Shown here one piece after another: positions 1 to 11,664 of a stretch of 64,000 nt of DNA; position 1 is the stretch's first letter, and the number at the start of each line of letters is the position of its first letter. Under the pieces are notes generated by a model. The model was not told the DNA's origin. It did no database searches and worked only from the letters and a program-made list of their open reading frames with translations. The stretch is from Populus alba. Its lineage: Eukaryota > Streptophyta > Magnoliopsida > Malpighiales > Salicaceae. A program made the position numbers and the translations under genes. The DNA lies in assembly GCF_005239225.2 (NCBI RefSeq), contig NC_133287.1, forward strand, positions 2,895,493 to 2,959,492, written 5' to 3'.

Positions 1-920
1 TACTATGTGCACAGTGACCAGCTCATTCTTTGGCCGGGTTCGGCCCAGCCCATATTTTTGGGCCTGATCCGGCCCATTTAAAAAAAATCAAAAAATATTT
101 GTTTCAGCATTTTACACTTTTTTCCGCGTAATTTTTATGTCATTTTGATTAATATTTGGTGGTATTTTTTTTATGTTGTTAAAAATATAAAAATCTGATT
201 TTTAAATACCCGGTTTTCGTCAAAAACTTCCACAAAAATACAAAAAAATTAAAAAAAAAGAGAAAAAAATGTTTTTGTGCATACGGCCAAGTGTCTCAAA
301 GCTAAAAATTCATATTGTATTTTTCATACACCAAAAAATGTTTTAGCATGCATTTTGGCTTTAATAACCAGTTTATTAAAGTCAAGAGAATATTGGCCAA
401 TATTTCAAAAACAACAAAAATTTTATTTTGTTTGTCTCTTAGTATCCGGGGTATGACTTTACACGTAATGCATATTCCGGATATTTAATTCTTTTTTTTG
501 GACAATAAAACCTGGAGTATGACATTACACGTAATGCGTATTCCAGATATTTAATTCTTTTTTTTTTTTTGGACAATAGAACCCGGGGTATGACATTACA
601 TGTAATGCATATTTTGGACAATAGGAAACCACAACATGACATAGATTTTATTAGACAAAACAATGCAGCTTACCTTAGGTAGGGCGTAGTTGGGGTGCTA
701 ATACCTTCCCTTTACGCAACCAGTCTCCGTGCCCGATCTCTAAAGACCAGTTAAGGTTCCTAGTAACCAGAATACTAGGTGGCGACTCCCAGTCCATATT
801 TTCACATGTAGAGACAAGAATTCCTTGTCTCTCCCTTTTTGCCAGGAATAAATATTCTGATTTTTTTTTCCTTGAGGGTGGACGATCGCCGCACCGCCGC
901 ACACGTGCGACAGTCAACAT
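1..920 (+). repeat. LTR-like retrotransposon remnant, cut by the left edge
   Basis: Non-coding stretch with features of a plant LTR: GC-rich 'ggcccagccc' blocks at the left, AT-rich middle, three short tandem units at 447-625, then a conserved block (about 665-800) that includes 'ggtgctaataccttccc' and 'actaggtggcgactccc', which I associate with Tat/Ogre-like Gypsy LTRs. It ends in a GC-rich segment near 880-918. The same order of blocks recurs in degraded form at 13619-14660. No gag or pol reading frame is present. The superfamily assignment is from memory of such LTRs and is tentative; orientation is assumed from the conserved block. Confidence 0.55.
447..625. repeat. three imperfect ~65-70 bp tandem units
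   Basis: The motif 'gtatgacattacacgtaatg', followed by a 'gatatttaattc' T-run and 'ggacaata', is repeated at about 447-509, 510-579 and 580-625; the third unit lacks the T-run. The units sit inside the LTR-like remnant. The open frame across them on the minus strand follows from the repetition and is not a gene. Confidence 0.8.
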
Positions 921-1241
921 AAAAAAAAATTGAAATCAAATTACAAGGGATGAAATTAAAAAAATAAATAATTAGTGGAAGGATTTAAAAATATCAAATG
1001 AATGAGGATTGATAAAAAAAAAATCAAATAAAATATGATGATTAGGGATGAAATTAAAGAAAAAAAACAATCAAAAAAAGATTAAAAAACAAAATAAATA
1101 GTAATTAAAATAATAAGAACTAAATTAAATATGAAATATAAATGGTAGGACGCTCTCATGCTTTGATCAACAACTTTTTTTTTATTAATATTCTATATTT
1201 GTGAAAGTCTAAATTATTACTAAGTCAACTTAATTATATAT

Positions 1242-1287
<46 letters not shown>

Positions 1288-1467
1288 TAAAAAGGGAAAA
1301 AAAACCTTTTAAGGAAGCTTTATTTTTGTCTCTTCCTAGGAAAAATAAGTAGTTTAAATATGCTTAGAAAGTTAAAAATATCCTTGGATGCAAGTTAATG
1401 TTTGCATGGCATATGATAGCAAAAGCTTAGAGGTTAGTGGACCACGAAGGCACAAAATAAATGTATA
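921..1467. other. AT-rich intergenic stretch
   Basis: Nothing gene-like is seen. It contains a long AT dinucleotide microsatellite at about 1236-1282 and A-rich low-complexity sequence. Confidence 0.6.
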
Positions 1468-2183
1468 GTGTATTTGGTATTGTGATAGATGTTGTGATTA
1501 TGATTTGAAAAAAATTATTTTATAAAAAGTACTTTTAGTTTAGATTGGTTTGAAAAAATAGGTGTTTTGGTTAAAACTGTGGTTTAAATTGAGGTTGAAG
1601 AAAAGGTAGTTTAATGTGTTTGGTTAAAAATGCTTTTAAAATTGAGGTTATAAAATAATTTTAAAAAAATATATATTAATATTGATGATTTTTAATTTAA
1701 ATATTATGGATTTAACTATTGTTATTACATCATGAAATAAATCATACTTAATATAATTTTTTTTTATTATTCTATGAAACCATCTACAATTCCATTACGT
1801 ACAAAATACATCCGACAAGAACTAGAGTTTTCATAATTTTTTTTATCGTGTAATAAAATTAGATAAAATATTATCATATATAAAATTCACATTAAACTAA
1901 TTTTTAAAAAAAAATGTTAAAAAAAAATAACACACTAAACAAAAAAGAATTCACACAGTGCAAGTGAATTGCACTGTTTACTATTTTTTAAGTGAACAAT
2001 GTAATTCTCTTGCACTGTTCACATGAACAGTGTATCAAATATACATTGTTCATGTTAATTGCATTGTTCATTGAACAGTGCAAGAAAAGCATGTGATAGT
2101 TGTTTCTTTCAATCCTGCGCTGCAAACATAGAAAATAATGAGGTCCATGAACAATAATTAGTTGTTTTTTCTTTACCAAACAC
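1468..2183. mobile_element. TIR element with internal foldback, non-autonomous
   Basis: The left end reads 'gtgtatttggta' and the right end, reverse complemented, 'gtgtttggtaaa', giving short imperfect terminal inverted repeats about 716 bp apart. The inside has no transposase. The first half contains paraphrased GTTTGGTTAAAA segments, and the right half (1950-2090) a cluster of CACTGTTCA palindromes. I recall similar elements as common in poplar. No clear target duplication is visible, so the superfamily is open. Confidence 0.55.
1990..2083. repeat. nested palindrome / foldback
   Basis: An inner perfect-but-one 14 bp stem (2022-2035 with 2041-2054, 5 nt loop) lies inside an outer perfect 12 bp stem (2010-2021 with 2072-2083). 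A third pair (about 1992-2006 with 2057-2071) matches at about 13 of 15 positions. All arms are variants of CACTGTTCA. On RNA this region could fold in competing hairpins. Confidence 0.8.
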
Positions 2184-3534
2184 TTGACTCTTGCATTTTA
2201 CTTTAAACATAATCTCTACCGCATAAATAAACAGCCTCGTAATCTCGAGATGTGTTAGTGTTACAGAAGTGCTTAACCCTATCATTAGAGATAAATTAGG
2301 CCGGTGTTTAGAAAAAAAATAAAATTGCATGCAATTGAGAGCTCTGAGGCGGTAAAAAAAACCACTCCTATGTATCAAGGCATGGCCCCTCCCCTCCCTC
2401 AATAAGCCATAGAAAATTGTCAGCGTGTGAAACTGTTGTAGGTGCCAATACAGAAGGAACTACAAAAACGAAATTCAACAGTTGACAGAGAGAAGTAGCC
2501 GCCATAGCTAGAACGAGCTTTCACTTTCCAATAGGAAACAATAACTTCGTATTTTGCATGTGGTGACAATTAATATGAATTGACAATACTGTAGCGAAAA
2601 AAAACGCATAAAGAAAGCTGCACCAAAGTCTTTTCCGCCGATTGTAATTTAAAATATTTTTTATTTAAAAATATATTAAACTTATTTTTTTATTTTTAAT
2701 AAATTATTTTTAATATTACCACATTAAAATAATTTAAAAATATAAATAAAATTTAAAAAAAACACGATTTACAATACCTTGATTGTGTGGATAAATGATG
2801 ACCAAGAACAAAACAAATCGTTGATGAGTTCAGTTCTGGCAACAAGTGAAGAATTTCTCGTCAAATTTTGAAAAATCAGTAATCCATAGTACCATGAACA
2901 TTTAAAAGCTTGTGCAAGGTTCAAACCACTCACGTGCATCCACAGATTATGCATCTTGGAACACTTAGTATTAGCATGATGAATACAGTGACTCACACAA
3001 CATTAATTAATGTACTGTAAAATGGGTTCCTTCCTCTTTTCCTAACCCTACAAATCAACACTCAATCATCACTTCACGAGACGTCATGCATTGCGTTGCT
3101 GATTTAGAGAGAGAAGAAATGAGCAAAATCGACCACGACATGCTTCCCACCGGACCACATGAAAACCACTAGTTCCTTAGACGTGCATTAATTTAGGTCT
3201 CCCTTTCACATGTACGTCAAGATGTCATGCTGCGTTACCAATCCTATAGGTCATTCACATAAAAAAAAAAATGACAGGGATTCATCCACCTGGAAAAAAT
3301 AGGAAATACAGCAGTGACTTCTGGTTCTCCATTTCATAATTTCATGGAGTTCTACTTCTACTGGCTGCTTAACTCAACCTAAGAAACTTTGAAGAAAATG
3401 AACTTTGAATGGTCTAGCATGATAATTCACATGTGCACTTTTGTGAACTGAGATTAAGATCATCTAAAGAATTGCGGGTTTGCAGAATGAACTGAAGTTC
3501 TAACCAGAATGATGGGTATTCACCGTTAAAAAAA
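2184..3534. other. intergenic and likely 3' flank of the phosphatase gene
   Basis: Contains one AT-rich MITE-like copy at about 2640-2790. From roughly 3200 to 3534 it is probably the 3' untranslated and downstream region of the minus-strand phosphatase gene. No other coding signal recognised. Confidence 0.5.
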
Positions 3535-6500
3535 TCATGAAGTAGAAGAAATCATCTCCAGGATCTGGTTGTGTATAGTGACATTAGTCACAAGAACGCC
3601 CATTGAAGGGAATACGATTCTTCTTTCAACTTGATCTGCAGCAAGATCAATATCACTGCCTTTCCAGTCAGTCACCTAATCAAACATAAGCATGTTGTTA
3701 GAATCAAGAAAAGTTATTATTTACTAAATCACCAAAATTTTGTTCCAGCTCGTTTATGCGAGAGTTGGATTTATTTGTTTTTTATGAAAGCAAACTAAAA
3801 AAAAAAAGATAAGACCAAGCTTGAACATGATCAGCAAATGGAGTCTTTTAGCTTATTGAGTCAACAAAGTGAACAGCCAGAAGTGGACAAACTGAAAGTG
3901 AAAAGAAAGCAGATCCCCAATAAACAAGGATCAACATAGCAGTATGTGATTGATCTGTGAAGAAAAAAGGACGGAAGAGGAAAATTTTCAGTTTGACAGA
4001 TTTAGGAAGCTTTAGGAATTAGTGTATCCAGCAGCTTGTTTATCTTTCAAAATAACAACCTAAATTAACTCATCAACAGACAACAAAGCCAATAATTCAA
4101 TCCAAAGATAAAGTCGCATGCACACAAAGACAAAAATCATGCAACTTCACAAGAGTTCAGTGAAGATGTTTTTACCTTCCCCCCTGCTTCATGGACACAT
4201 ATTATGCCAACAGCATGATCCCAAACCTATAGCATAAATTTAGTTGAAGAATTAGGTAATGCTACAGCAATTTTGGTATTCATTTCTCTTCAGATTAAGC
4301 AGCATTATACCTTGATAATTGTCTGAGCTCTTGCTCGAAGAATGAAGACTGATGCTCTACCTGAAGCCACCATCAAGTACTTGCACAAACTGCATAGAAC
4401 ATAACTTTTATCATGGAAATGACATGGAAAACGATCCAAAATTGATGTGATGGACCTGAAAAAATAAAAGGAAGGAGATGGAAAGCAGAAATGTAGAGCT
4501 GAAGCACAAACAAAAGGGTAAAGTATTGAAGCACAGATGCCTAAGTTAAAAATTAAATGCACAAAAGTAGGGGGCTGAAACACAAAGGTTGGGAGATGAA
4601 GAACTAAAGCATGAACATAAACATCATATTGCTTTTTTTAAGAAAAAAATCTCACCTACTATTCTAAAGGTGTTTTGACAGATGCTTCAAAATTAGTATT
4701 TCAAGAGCCAAAGTTGAGGACTGAATTGTATTAAATAAACAGAGAAAAGCTTCATTCATCACTAGAGATTATGTGATGAAAAAGTTTTTAAACAACTTTT
4801 CATGAAATAGAAAATGTCTATAAAAGTGCAGAAAACTCATTGCCAAGAATTTTTAGCTTTTGGAAAATATAAAATTGAAGAATGCTACGTATTATTCTAT
4901 ATGCTGGTTAAAGAGTAAAATTGAAGGATGCTGCCTATTATTCTAGATACTTTCCCAACTAGATTTAAACCAAATACTTGATTTTGGAGATCCACTTTAG
5001 TAATTTGGTAACCACCATGGTTAACAATAAGAAACTTTGAGACTGATGAGAGAAAGAGATAAAGGAGTTGAGGGATTGACCACAACAAAAACAAGATTAA
5101 AATCTGAAACAAACTTGCCATGGAAAGAAGGATATGGAAATGGATGGAACAGAGCATAAGTGCAACATGATAGAGGTGCAAGAGTTTGTACAGAACATGA
5201 CACAGAAAAAGATGTGACCACTGATAAAATATAAGACACTCTCCAAACAGATAATAAAAAATAGAAGAACTCTTAAAATCAGCGAACTCTATATCACAAC
5301 ACCATGGCAATTAAACTAGGCATATATAAGTAGAGCATGATTTGGTTAAACAGCAGGTGAATAAGACCAAACCTTCCACAACATGTCGGCAAAAGGAGAA
5401 TCTCTTTATCGCTCACACCGTCAGCATCACTTGTTGCGCTGAAAAATGCTGATAGTGGCACTGACTCCCATGTCTGACTATCTGAAATGCAAAAACGTGC
5501 TTTGGGTACTATATGGCATCCATCAACAAAGCACCTAGTCCAACCATTAGGCACTTTGGCAGAAACACCCATCAGATCTGTTAGCTGCCTTGCCCATGTT
5601 CCGCAGCCAACATGGGCCACCATTAAAATCCCTGATCTGGAGGGCACACTTTCAGATCCTTGAACATCAATGGTGGAATTGTAGGAACTAACCTCCTTCC
5701 AGTTAGGGCAGCCCATGACACCTAATACAATGTCTCCTTCAACTACAAGAGCCAAACCTACCTGAAAAAGTTGCATTTTTCATTAGCCAAAGGAGACAGC
5801 TAAGGGGATAGCACAAAAAACAAAAGTGAAAATAGGGGAACGAAATTTTATTTCAAGGAATATACCAAAGAAGCCGGAGAAGACGCGTACATGCAACTTA
5901 AATTGTTTCCTTGGAAACCAGGGACTTGGCTTCAATTTTTTTGTTTCTGTTAAAGGCTCAATCCAGAAACTACAAATTACAACAGAATATACACATAGCA
6001 CTTAGCGTTGTTCAATATAACAGGCCATATAAAGGGTAGTCACTTGGCTTAACTGGTTTTCCTAGAACAGAAAGCTTTATCTAGGATCTTTGAGGGTGGG
6101 CAATCATGTAAGGCTCATTTCATACAAGGATGCCAGCATCTAGATGTTAAAATTAAGAATTTGGATGACAGAAAAAGCCTGCATACAGAACAATCATTGG
6201 AAGCTATAAAACAATCTATCTTCCTACCCAATAAGATAATTCATCCACAAGAATAACAGCTCCAGAAACAGTAAAAGATTATGTGTGCATGCAGGAAACC
6301 TTCCATCAGGTTATGTAACTATAAATGTGTATTCCAATAAGCATGCCTTAATTCAAAATAAAGCATCATTCAGGTGTTCTAAATTACATTTATTATATTT
6401 AGTCTCGAAAATATATGATAGACCCCTCCATCGGCAACTGTATGCAGCCTACAACTGTAAGTTCCAACTAAATCATATCTTCCTTAGGAGATCAAATGCT

Positions 6501-8651
6501 TGGATGAACAGATATTCATCAGGAACCAGTTCTGTCAGTATCTGAAACCTTTATATTAACACCAGTCATTACTTTAAACATAGTGATAATAGGATCAAGA
6601 TATTCCAGACTGTCAAATGTAGCTGCTAGAAACAAGCCTGTCTAATTTGTTAACAAGAAGGCACTTTTTGTGGTAGACAAAAAATTATTATAATTGTCAC
6701 ACCTTCTGAATTTAACAATTGTTATCATACTGTGCTATGCAAACCTTTCCAATTTCATAAAATTTCTAAAACAAAAGACAGCAAACATAATGCTTACCAC
6801 ATACAAGGCCTCACTTCCTTTCAAAAACCCTTTGGTTCCATCAATTGGATCCAGTACCTGCATTGACTTTAGATTAAGTGATAATCAAAGTGGTAAAAAC
6901 CAGCTGCAAGCCTTGATGCAAACACAAGAGAAAACCTATGATACCAAACACCAAGTAATAGGATGCTAGCAGCAGACCACTCCCACAACTATATTGTCGA
7001 AAAAGAGATATGCTCAACTTACTACATCTACTCTGTCCAAAAAATTACTAAAGACATGCAAATAATTTGAATGGTTAGATCCCACAATACAAATAATAAA
7101 TAGCTTGACTGAAAATTTTCACTTTAGTAACTGGGAGCTTGCTTAGACTTACCCAATATGTGGCTGGCCTGGTTCCATAGACAATAGCATTCTTTCCTCC
7201 TCTATCAATTGCTTCCAAAACATCAGCATTTGTCAATGGCTTATCATTGGAGCTTGCCTTATCAGTAACCACACTCACAACAGAATCCACCAGATTATTA
7301 GAACGGACAAAATCAGAATCCTCTTCAGCCACCAATGGAATAGAAGGGAACACTTTACTCAATTCTTTCAACAAAAACACAAACCAAAAGTTCCAGTTAG
7401 CAAAAACAAAAATTATAAAGCATATCCATTGAGAATAACTACAATATGGCAATAGTTCTTTTCAGAAAGAAATTTTCTATCTGGGACTGGCCTCAAATTA
7501 CTAAAGAACAATGTCAATCACCGAACCCCATGGAGACACATAGCAATATTACAACGAGGTGCTACTTACACATGAAAATCCAACATGAAATGAAACACGC
7601 GCATAAATCACAGCCATTAAGTCATGGAACTGTCATGAGGCAGCCCCCTAATTCAATGACACTGATTTTTTATGTGATGCGTTCGTTCTTTTATTTTCAA
7701 GCAAAAAAGTCATTTCCCTACTCAACATAAACCTGATGTTTTTACTGATGTTCAGTCAACTCAAACCAATTCTTGCTCTGCGTGACTGAATATCCGATCA
7801 GTCAAACCAGCATTGCAGAACGCAAGAGCAAATGTTGGCAATACATTGAACCTACAGATATTTGATCATGAATTATGAATAACTATTCCAGCATGACCTA
7901 ATGTCAGCTCAATTTTGATGGAACGAGAGGAGACAGCAAATTTGCCGAATGTAATGAAAATAATACGAGAAATTATTTCTTAAACTTACAAAAATAAATT
8001 CTGCCAAAAAGGCATTCCAACACTTAAGAAATCTAATCGAAAAATGATCCATAAGTAAGCGAATTTTCGTTAATCTCTAACATAATTAACTAGCACGGTG
8101 CCTGTAATTTCATCATATAACATGAAATTGGATACAATTTAATCGAAATGAAATTTAAAATATAGTAAAATTACCCAAACTGACTAAAGCCTGCACTCCA
8201 AAATCAGCAACTGTAACAGGAGTGTTATCATTCTTCTCAACAATACGTCCTTCACTAGAATACAAAGACTTTTTCACCTGCATTATAAAATTAGAAACAT
8301 CAAATTTTCTTCTCCTCTCTCTCACATTTTCTCGGAAACCAAACAGAATAAAAAAAACAATTACGTCAACGCAGATACGACACGCTCTCTCTACAACATC
8401 CACTGCAGCTTCGAGTTCTCTATGGTACTTGGCGTTTTGATTTGTGAATGGAAGAAGACTCGACCTGAAGAAAAATAATTGTTAACAATTAATTACGAAT
8501 TTTTAAATTGGAAAGGGAATCTTGATTGGATGGAGTGGAGGAGGAGAGACCTCACAGGGAGGAATCGTGTGCGGCGAGGTGTGGGGGAAGAAGGATGGAG
8601 GTGAAGGAATCGGACGGTGGAAAACTGGGAGGATGATTGAAGGAGATTCAT
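3535..8651 (-). CDS. PAP-specific phosphatase (3'(2'),5'-bisphosphate nucleotidase), organelle-type
   Basis: Lithium-sensitive inositol-monophosphatase superfamily enzyme that removes the 3'-phosphate of PAP, a by-product of sulfotransfer reactions. Nine exons on the minus strand: 8551-8651, 8365-8464, 8175-8277, 7153-7364, 6798-6857, 5373-5761, 4311-4389, 4176-4226, 3535-3675. All junctions are GT-AG and in phase, giving 411 aa. Metal-site motifs are complete: VAEEDS at 113-118, DPIDGT at 175-180, and WD at 350-351 followed after 11 residues by GG. The first ~40 residues are rich in Ser, Arg and Leu and poor in acids, like a mitochondrial or plastid transit peptide. This resembles the Arabidopsis putative mitochondrial PAP phosphatase (At4g05090 type) rather than SAL1. 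The start is the first Met of the exon that splices in frame. The ends of the transcript are unknown. Confidence 0.93.
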
Positions 8652-10067
8652 TGATGATAGATAGAGCTCAGCTACTGGAGCTCCAGTGGTTCATGTGGAT
8701 GGAAGCCGAAACTCCCGAGTTTGTGGAGATAATTCAGTTGCACTAAGCATAGTCGTCAGAATCTGAAATGATTTTTGATGAAGCTGAAAAAACTTCAGCA
8801 AGAAATTTGGGCTTTTCATGGGCTAGACTAAGAGGTTTTGGGTTGGTATTTAGGCTCGAGGCTGATGGATCCTTCAATATTTAAGTGAGTAGAGGCTAGA
8901 GAAACAATATATAAGAAAATTAATAGAAAATGATGGTTAAACAAAATAGTCACTCTTTTATTACCCGTTGACCAAGATATTTACAAGTCTTTTTCACATT
9001 GCTCGCCTTTGTTTGTACTTGTACAGAGAATTTACAAGGAGACGCGTGCATGCTTTGTACTCGCCAAGAGGATCTATCAATAAGGCATAAGTTTGTGTGC
9101 ATGGGGCGATGCCGATGTGTGAGCCAATTGGAGCATGTGCTCCTTCTTGTTATGAATGGATAATTATATATAACAGTGGTGTTTTATTTTAAAAAAAATA
9201 TTAAAATAATTTTTTAAATTTTTAAATTTTATTTTTAATGCTAGTATATTAAAATGATCTAAAAATATCAAATAAAAAATATTAATTTAAAATAAAAAAT
9301 AAATAAAAAATATTTTTTTCAAAAACATTTTTAAAATATATAAAAAATAAATTTAGGTGACATTCATTTAGGAGATGGTCTAATGGTAAGAGTTTGAAGC
9401 CAAAGGGTTTGTTCTTTTTATGATTTTAAATTCGAGCCCTATGATTACTAATATGATAGTCACTAAAAGTTTACATGGTCATTAATTTTAAAGCTTGTAA
9501 AATTAATCATTAATAAAAAAAAATTAAACTCTTAATCATTAATCGTCATGGTATTTCTATGCAAATTTGTTGTTTTTATAGGTCACTAGACCAAGATTCA
9601 AACAACCATTGTTTGGGCTTGAATGATGTGCTTTGTTGCCATTTGGGTCAAGACCCAAATGGCTTAGAAATTTTATTTTTTAAAGTGTATTATTAATTCT
9701 TAATTTTTATATTTTGAAAAGCATAACTATTAAAATAATTATTTGACACTAGAAATTTCCATGTACAATGATGAAAGTTTCTACACATTATCATTGGCGC
9801 GGAAACAAAACAGAAAAGATTAGCATGCAAACAAATAAGATCCACCTCCACTGCAAAACGAATGAGGATTATTTTTCTAATAAACTCTAATTTTCTTTTC
9901 ACATCAAGTCCCTGGAAGAAAATATCTTAATCGGAATCGGAATATTATAATCATAAACAAGACTTAATCAGCGGAAAATAAAATATCCAATCAACATAAG
10001 CTTTCGACATCCCGCGTGGACATTGCCGTGTCCTCATCTGCTTACCCAAGTGTCCCTGTCGTAAACC
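8652..10067. other. divergent intergenic region between phosphatase and wound-peptide genes
   Basis: Holds the 5' flank of the minus-strand phosphatase, an AT-rich MITE-like copy at about 9173-9345, a SINE-like copy at about 9370-9520, and otherwise no recognisable coding sequence. Confidence 0.5.
9370..9520 (+). mobile_element. tRNA-derived SINE-like copy (type 2)
   Basis: A degenerate box A ('tggtctaatggtaagag') is followed about 50 bp later by a box B-like 'aattcgagccc'. The 3' body ('aagtttacatggtcattaatttt') matches the bodies of the copies near 45 kb and 49.4 kb. It ends in an A-rich tail. Confidence 0.6.
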
Positions 10068-10077
10068 GACACGTGTC
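10068..10077. promoter_or_regulatory. palindromic G-box/ABRE-like element
   Basis: The 10 bp palindrome gacacgtgtc contains CACGTG, the core bound by bZIP and bHLH factors. It lies about 120 bp upstream of a TATA box and 245 bp upstream of the start of the wound-peptide gene. Confidence 0.6.
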
Positions 10078-10188
10078 ACCAGTCCACAGGTTCAGACCCC
10101 ACGCCCGCAGTTTCCTGAGCAATCTCCTCTGAAATGTACCCGTCACAGCCAGTTGTTTTCCAGAACCTCGGTCTTAACCGCCTTTCTC

Positions 10189-10195
10189 TATAAAA
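10189..10195 (+). promoter_or_regulatory. TATA box of the wound-peptide gene
   Basis: A canonical tataaaa lies 127 bp upstream of the start codon at 10322, predicting transcription start near 10220-10230 and a leader of about 100 nt. Confidence 0.7.
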
Positions 10196-10321
10196 TACGT
10201 GACAAATCAAGAGCCTTGCAGCTTTCTTCACAGATCACCATATTTATTAGCCTGAGCAAGCCTTAATTGTTTTTATTTATTCTGGGTATTCAAGAATCTG
10301 GGGTCTTGTTTCGTTAAATAC

Positions 10322-10585
10322 ATGAGCTTGAGGTACGCGAGCAGGGTGCTGTACCAATCAGGGGTGAGAGCGGTTCAAGGGATGAAAGATCAAGCATCAA
10401 AGTGTGATTCAAGTGCTATCAAGTCCTTGAGGGATTCTGCTTGCTCTTCTTCTTCAAAGCAGGCAAGGCGTTTCTCTGGTTCTGTTGATTCGAGCTCTTA
10501 CACGAACGCCAAGAACGAGAAGTTTAAGCAGGCTGAGGAGTCTCTAAGGACAGTCATGTTCTTGAGCTGCTGGGGTCCTAACTGA
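10322..10585 (+). CDS. wound-induced polypeptide family protein (DUF3774)
   Basis: Intronless 87-aa protein. The layout is typical of the plant WIP/DUF3774 family: a short N-terminal segment with 'SGVRAVQGMKDQ' (family members often have a VEALKDQ-like motif), a Ser-rich middle, then a conserved C-terminus 'KQAEESLRTVMFLSCWGPN'. The LSCWGPx ending is the family signature. Members are small, often induced by wounding, and some have been linked to immune signalling; the molecular mechanism is unclear. It is AT-neighboured but itself GC-richer than its flanks. A G-box and a good TATA box lie upstream, consistent with inducible expression. Confidence 0.88.
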   Translation: MSLRYASRVLYQSGVRAVQGMKDQASKCDSSAIKSLRDSACSSSSKQARRFSGSVDSSSYTNAKNEKFKQAEESLRTVMFLSCWGPN

Positions 10586-10936
10586 GCATCGTCAAGAAGC
10601 AGCCACCTCTAGATGTTTGTCTTCTTAGCTGTTAGGAAAATAGTTTAGTGCTACCTTGAAGTCTAAGTTATTGATCAACTTTTGTACATGTGTAAGCACA
10701 ATATATGTGCAATCTTTGATGAATATTATGCTACTCTTTTCTGAATGGACAAATGGTGTGGTTTATATTCAATCGCGAAGTAATAATTTTGTATGGGTTA
10801 TTCAGTGATTTTGATAGAGTATTTCGTCTTCCTTGCCATTAATCACTTCTATTTTTCTTGTTATGGTTGGTAACTTATTAAACCCCGCCTGATAATTCTG
10901 TCTTATCCGATGCTTTGCAGATCCGAGTGTACTTGG
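10586..10936. other. 3' flank of the wound-peptide gene
   Basis: Likely 3' untranslated region and downstream spacer. No other feature is seen before the TIR element at 10937. Confidence 0.5.
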
Positions 10937-11541
10937 CAGCGTTATTAAACCCGGTCCAATAAATCGATCAAAAATCTAGTATCCGATGACTAGAGCAGTT
11001 CAGGTTTAATAAAAAATCAATTATGGCAGTAGCCCGGGTGAATCCAGATGAGATTTGTTTTTTTTTTTTAAATATAAAATTTAAAATATATTAGTATATA
11101 TACTCTGTGTTCTCAAAAAATCATGTTTTTTCAATGTGAAATAAAAAACATTTTGATTTAAATATTTCAACTTAAAAGGATAATATGATATATTTTTAAT
11201 GTAGAATTTGAAGTCCATTAGTATATATACTCTATGTTCCAAAAAAAAAATCATATTTTTTCAATGCGGGATAAAAAAACTTTTTAGTTTAAATACTTCA
11301 ACTTAAAAGGATAACATAGTATTTTTTTATTGTGTGATTTGAAGCTCTTTCGTATATATACTATATGTTTCCATTAAAGAAGTTATGGTTTTTGAATATG
11401 GGATAAAAAATATTTTTAGTTTAAATATTTCAACTTAAAAGTTTAACATAATATTTTTTTAATATGGAATAAAAAACTTTTTAAAATATTTTTTAAAACT
11501 TCATTGTTTATAATATATATAACCTATATTTATAAGGATTT

Positions 11542-11582
<41 letters not shown>

Positions 11583-11664
11583 CGAGTTGACCCAGGTTAA
11601 TCTATGAAACTCGGGATCTCATTTCTTGGCCAGGTCAACCTCTAGATTAGGTTTAATAACCTTG
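10937..11664. mobile_element. non-autonomous TIR element with internal tandem repeats
   Basis: The ends are inverted and similar: 'cagcgttattaaacccggtc' at the left, and 'caaggttattaaacctaatc' as the complement of the right end. The inside has three ~128 bp tandem units (11092-11465) and an AT microsatellite near 11546-11580, but no coding capacity. I could not find an 8-bp or 3-bp target duplication, so the type is unresolved. Confidence 0.6.
11092..11465. repeat. three ~128 bp tandem units
   Basis: Units begin at about 11092, 11219 and 11349, each opening with a variant of 'gtatatatactctatgtt' and carrying a later 'tttaaatatttcaacttaaaa' segment. They are diverged by point changes and small indels. 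Confidence 0.8.

Noticed and set aside
4897..5310. 137-codon open frame on the minus strand
   Set aside because: Lies in intron 6 of the phosphatase gene and is Phe/Leu/Ser-rich by T-richness; the splice model is fully explained without it.
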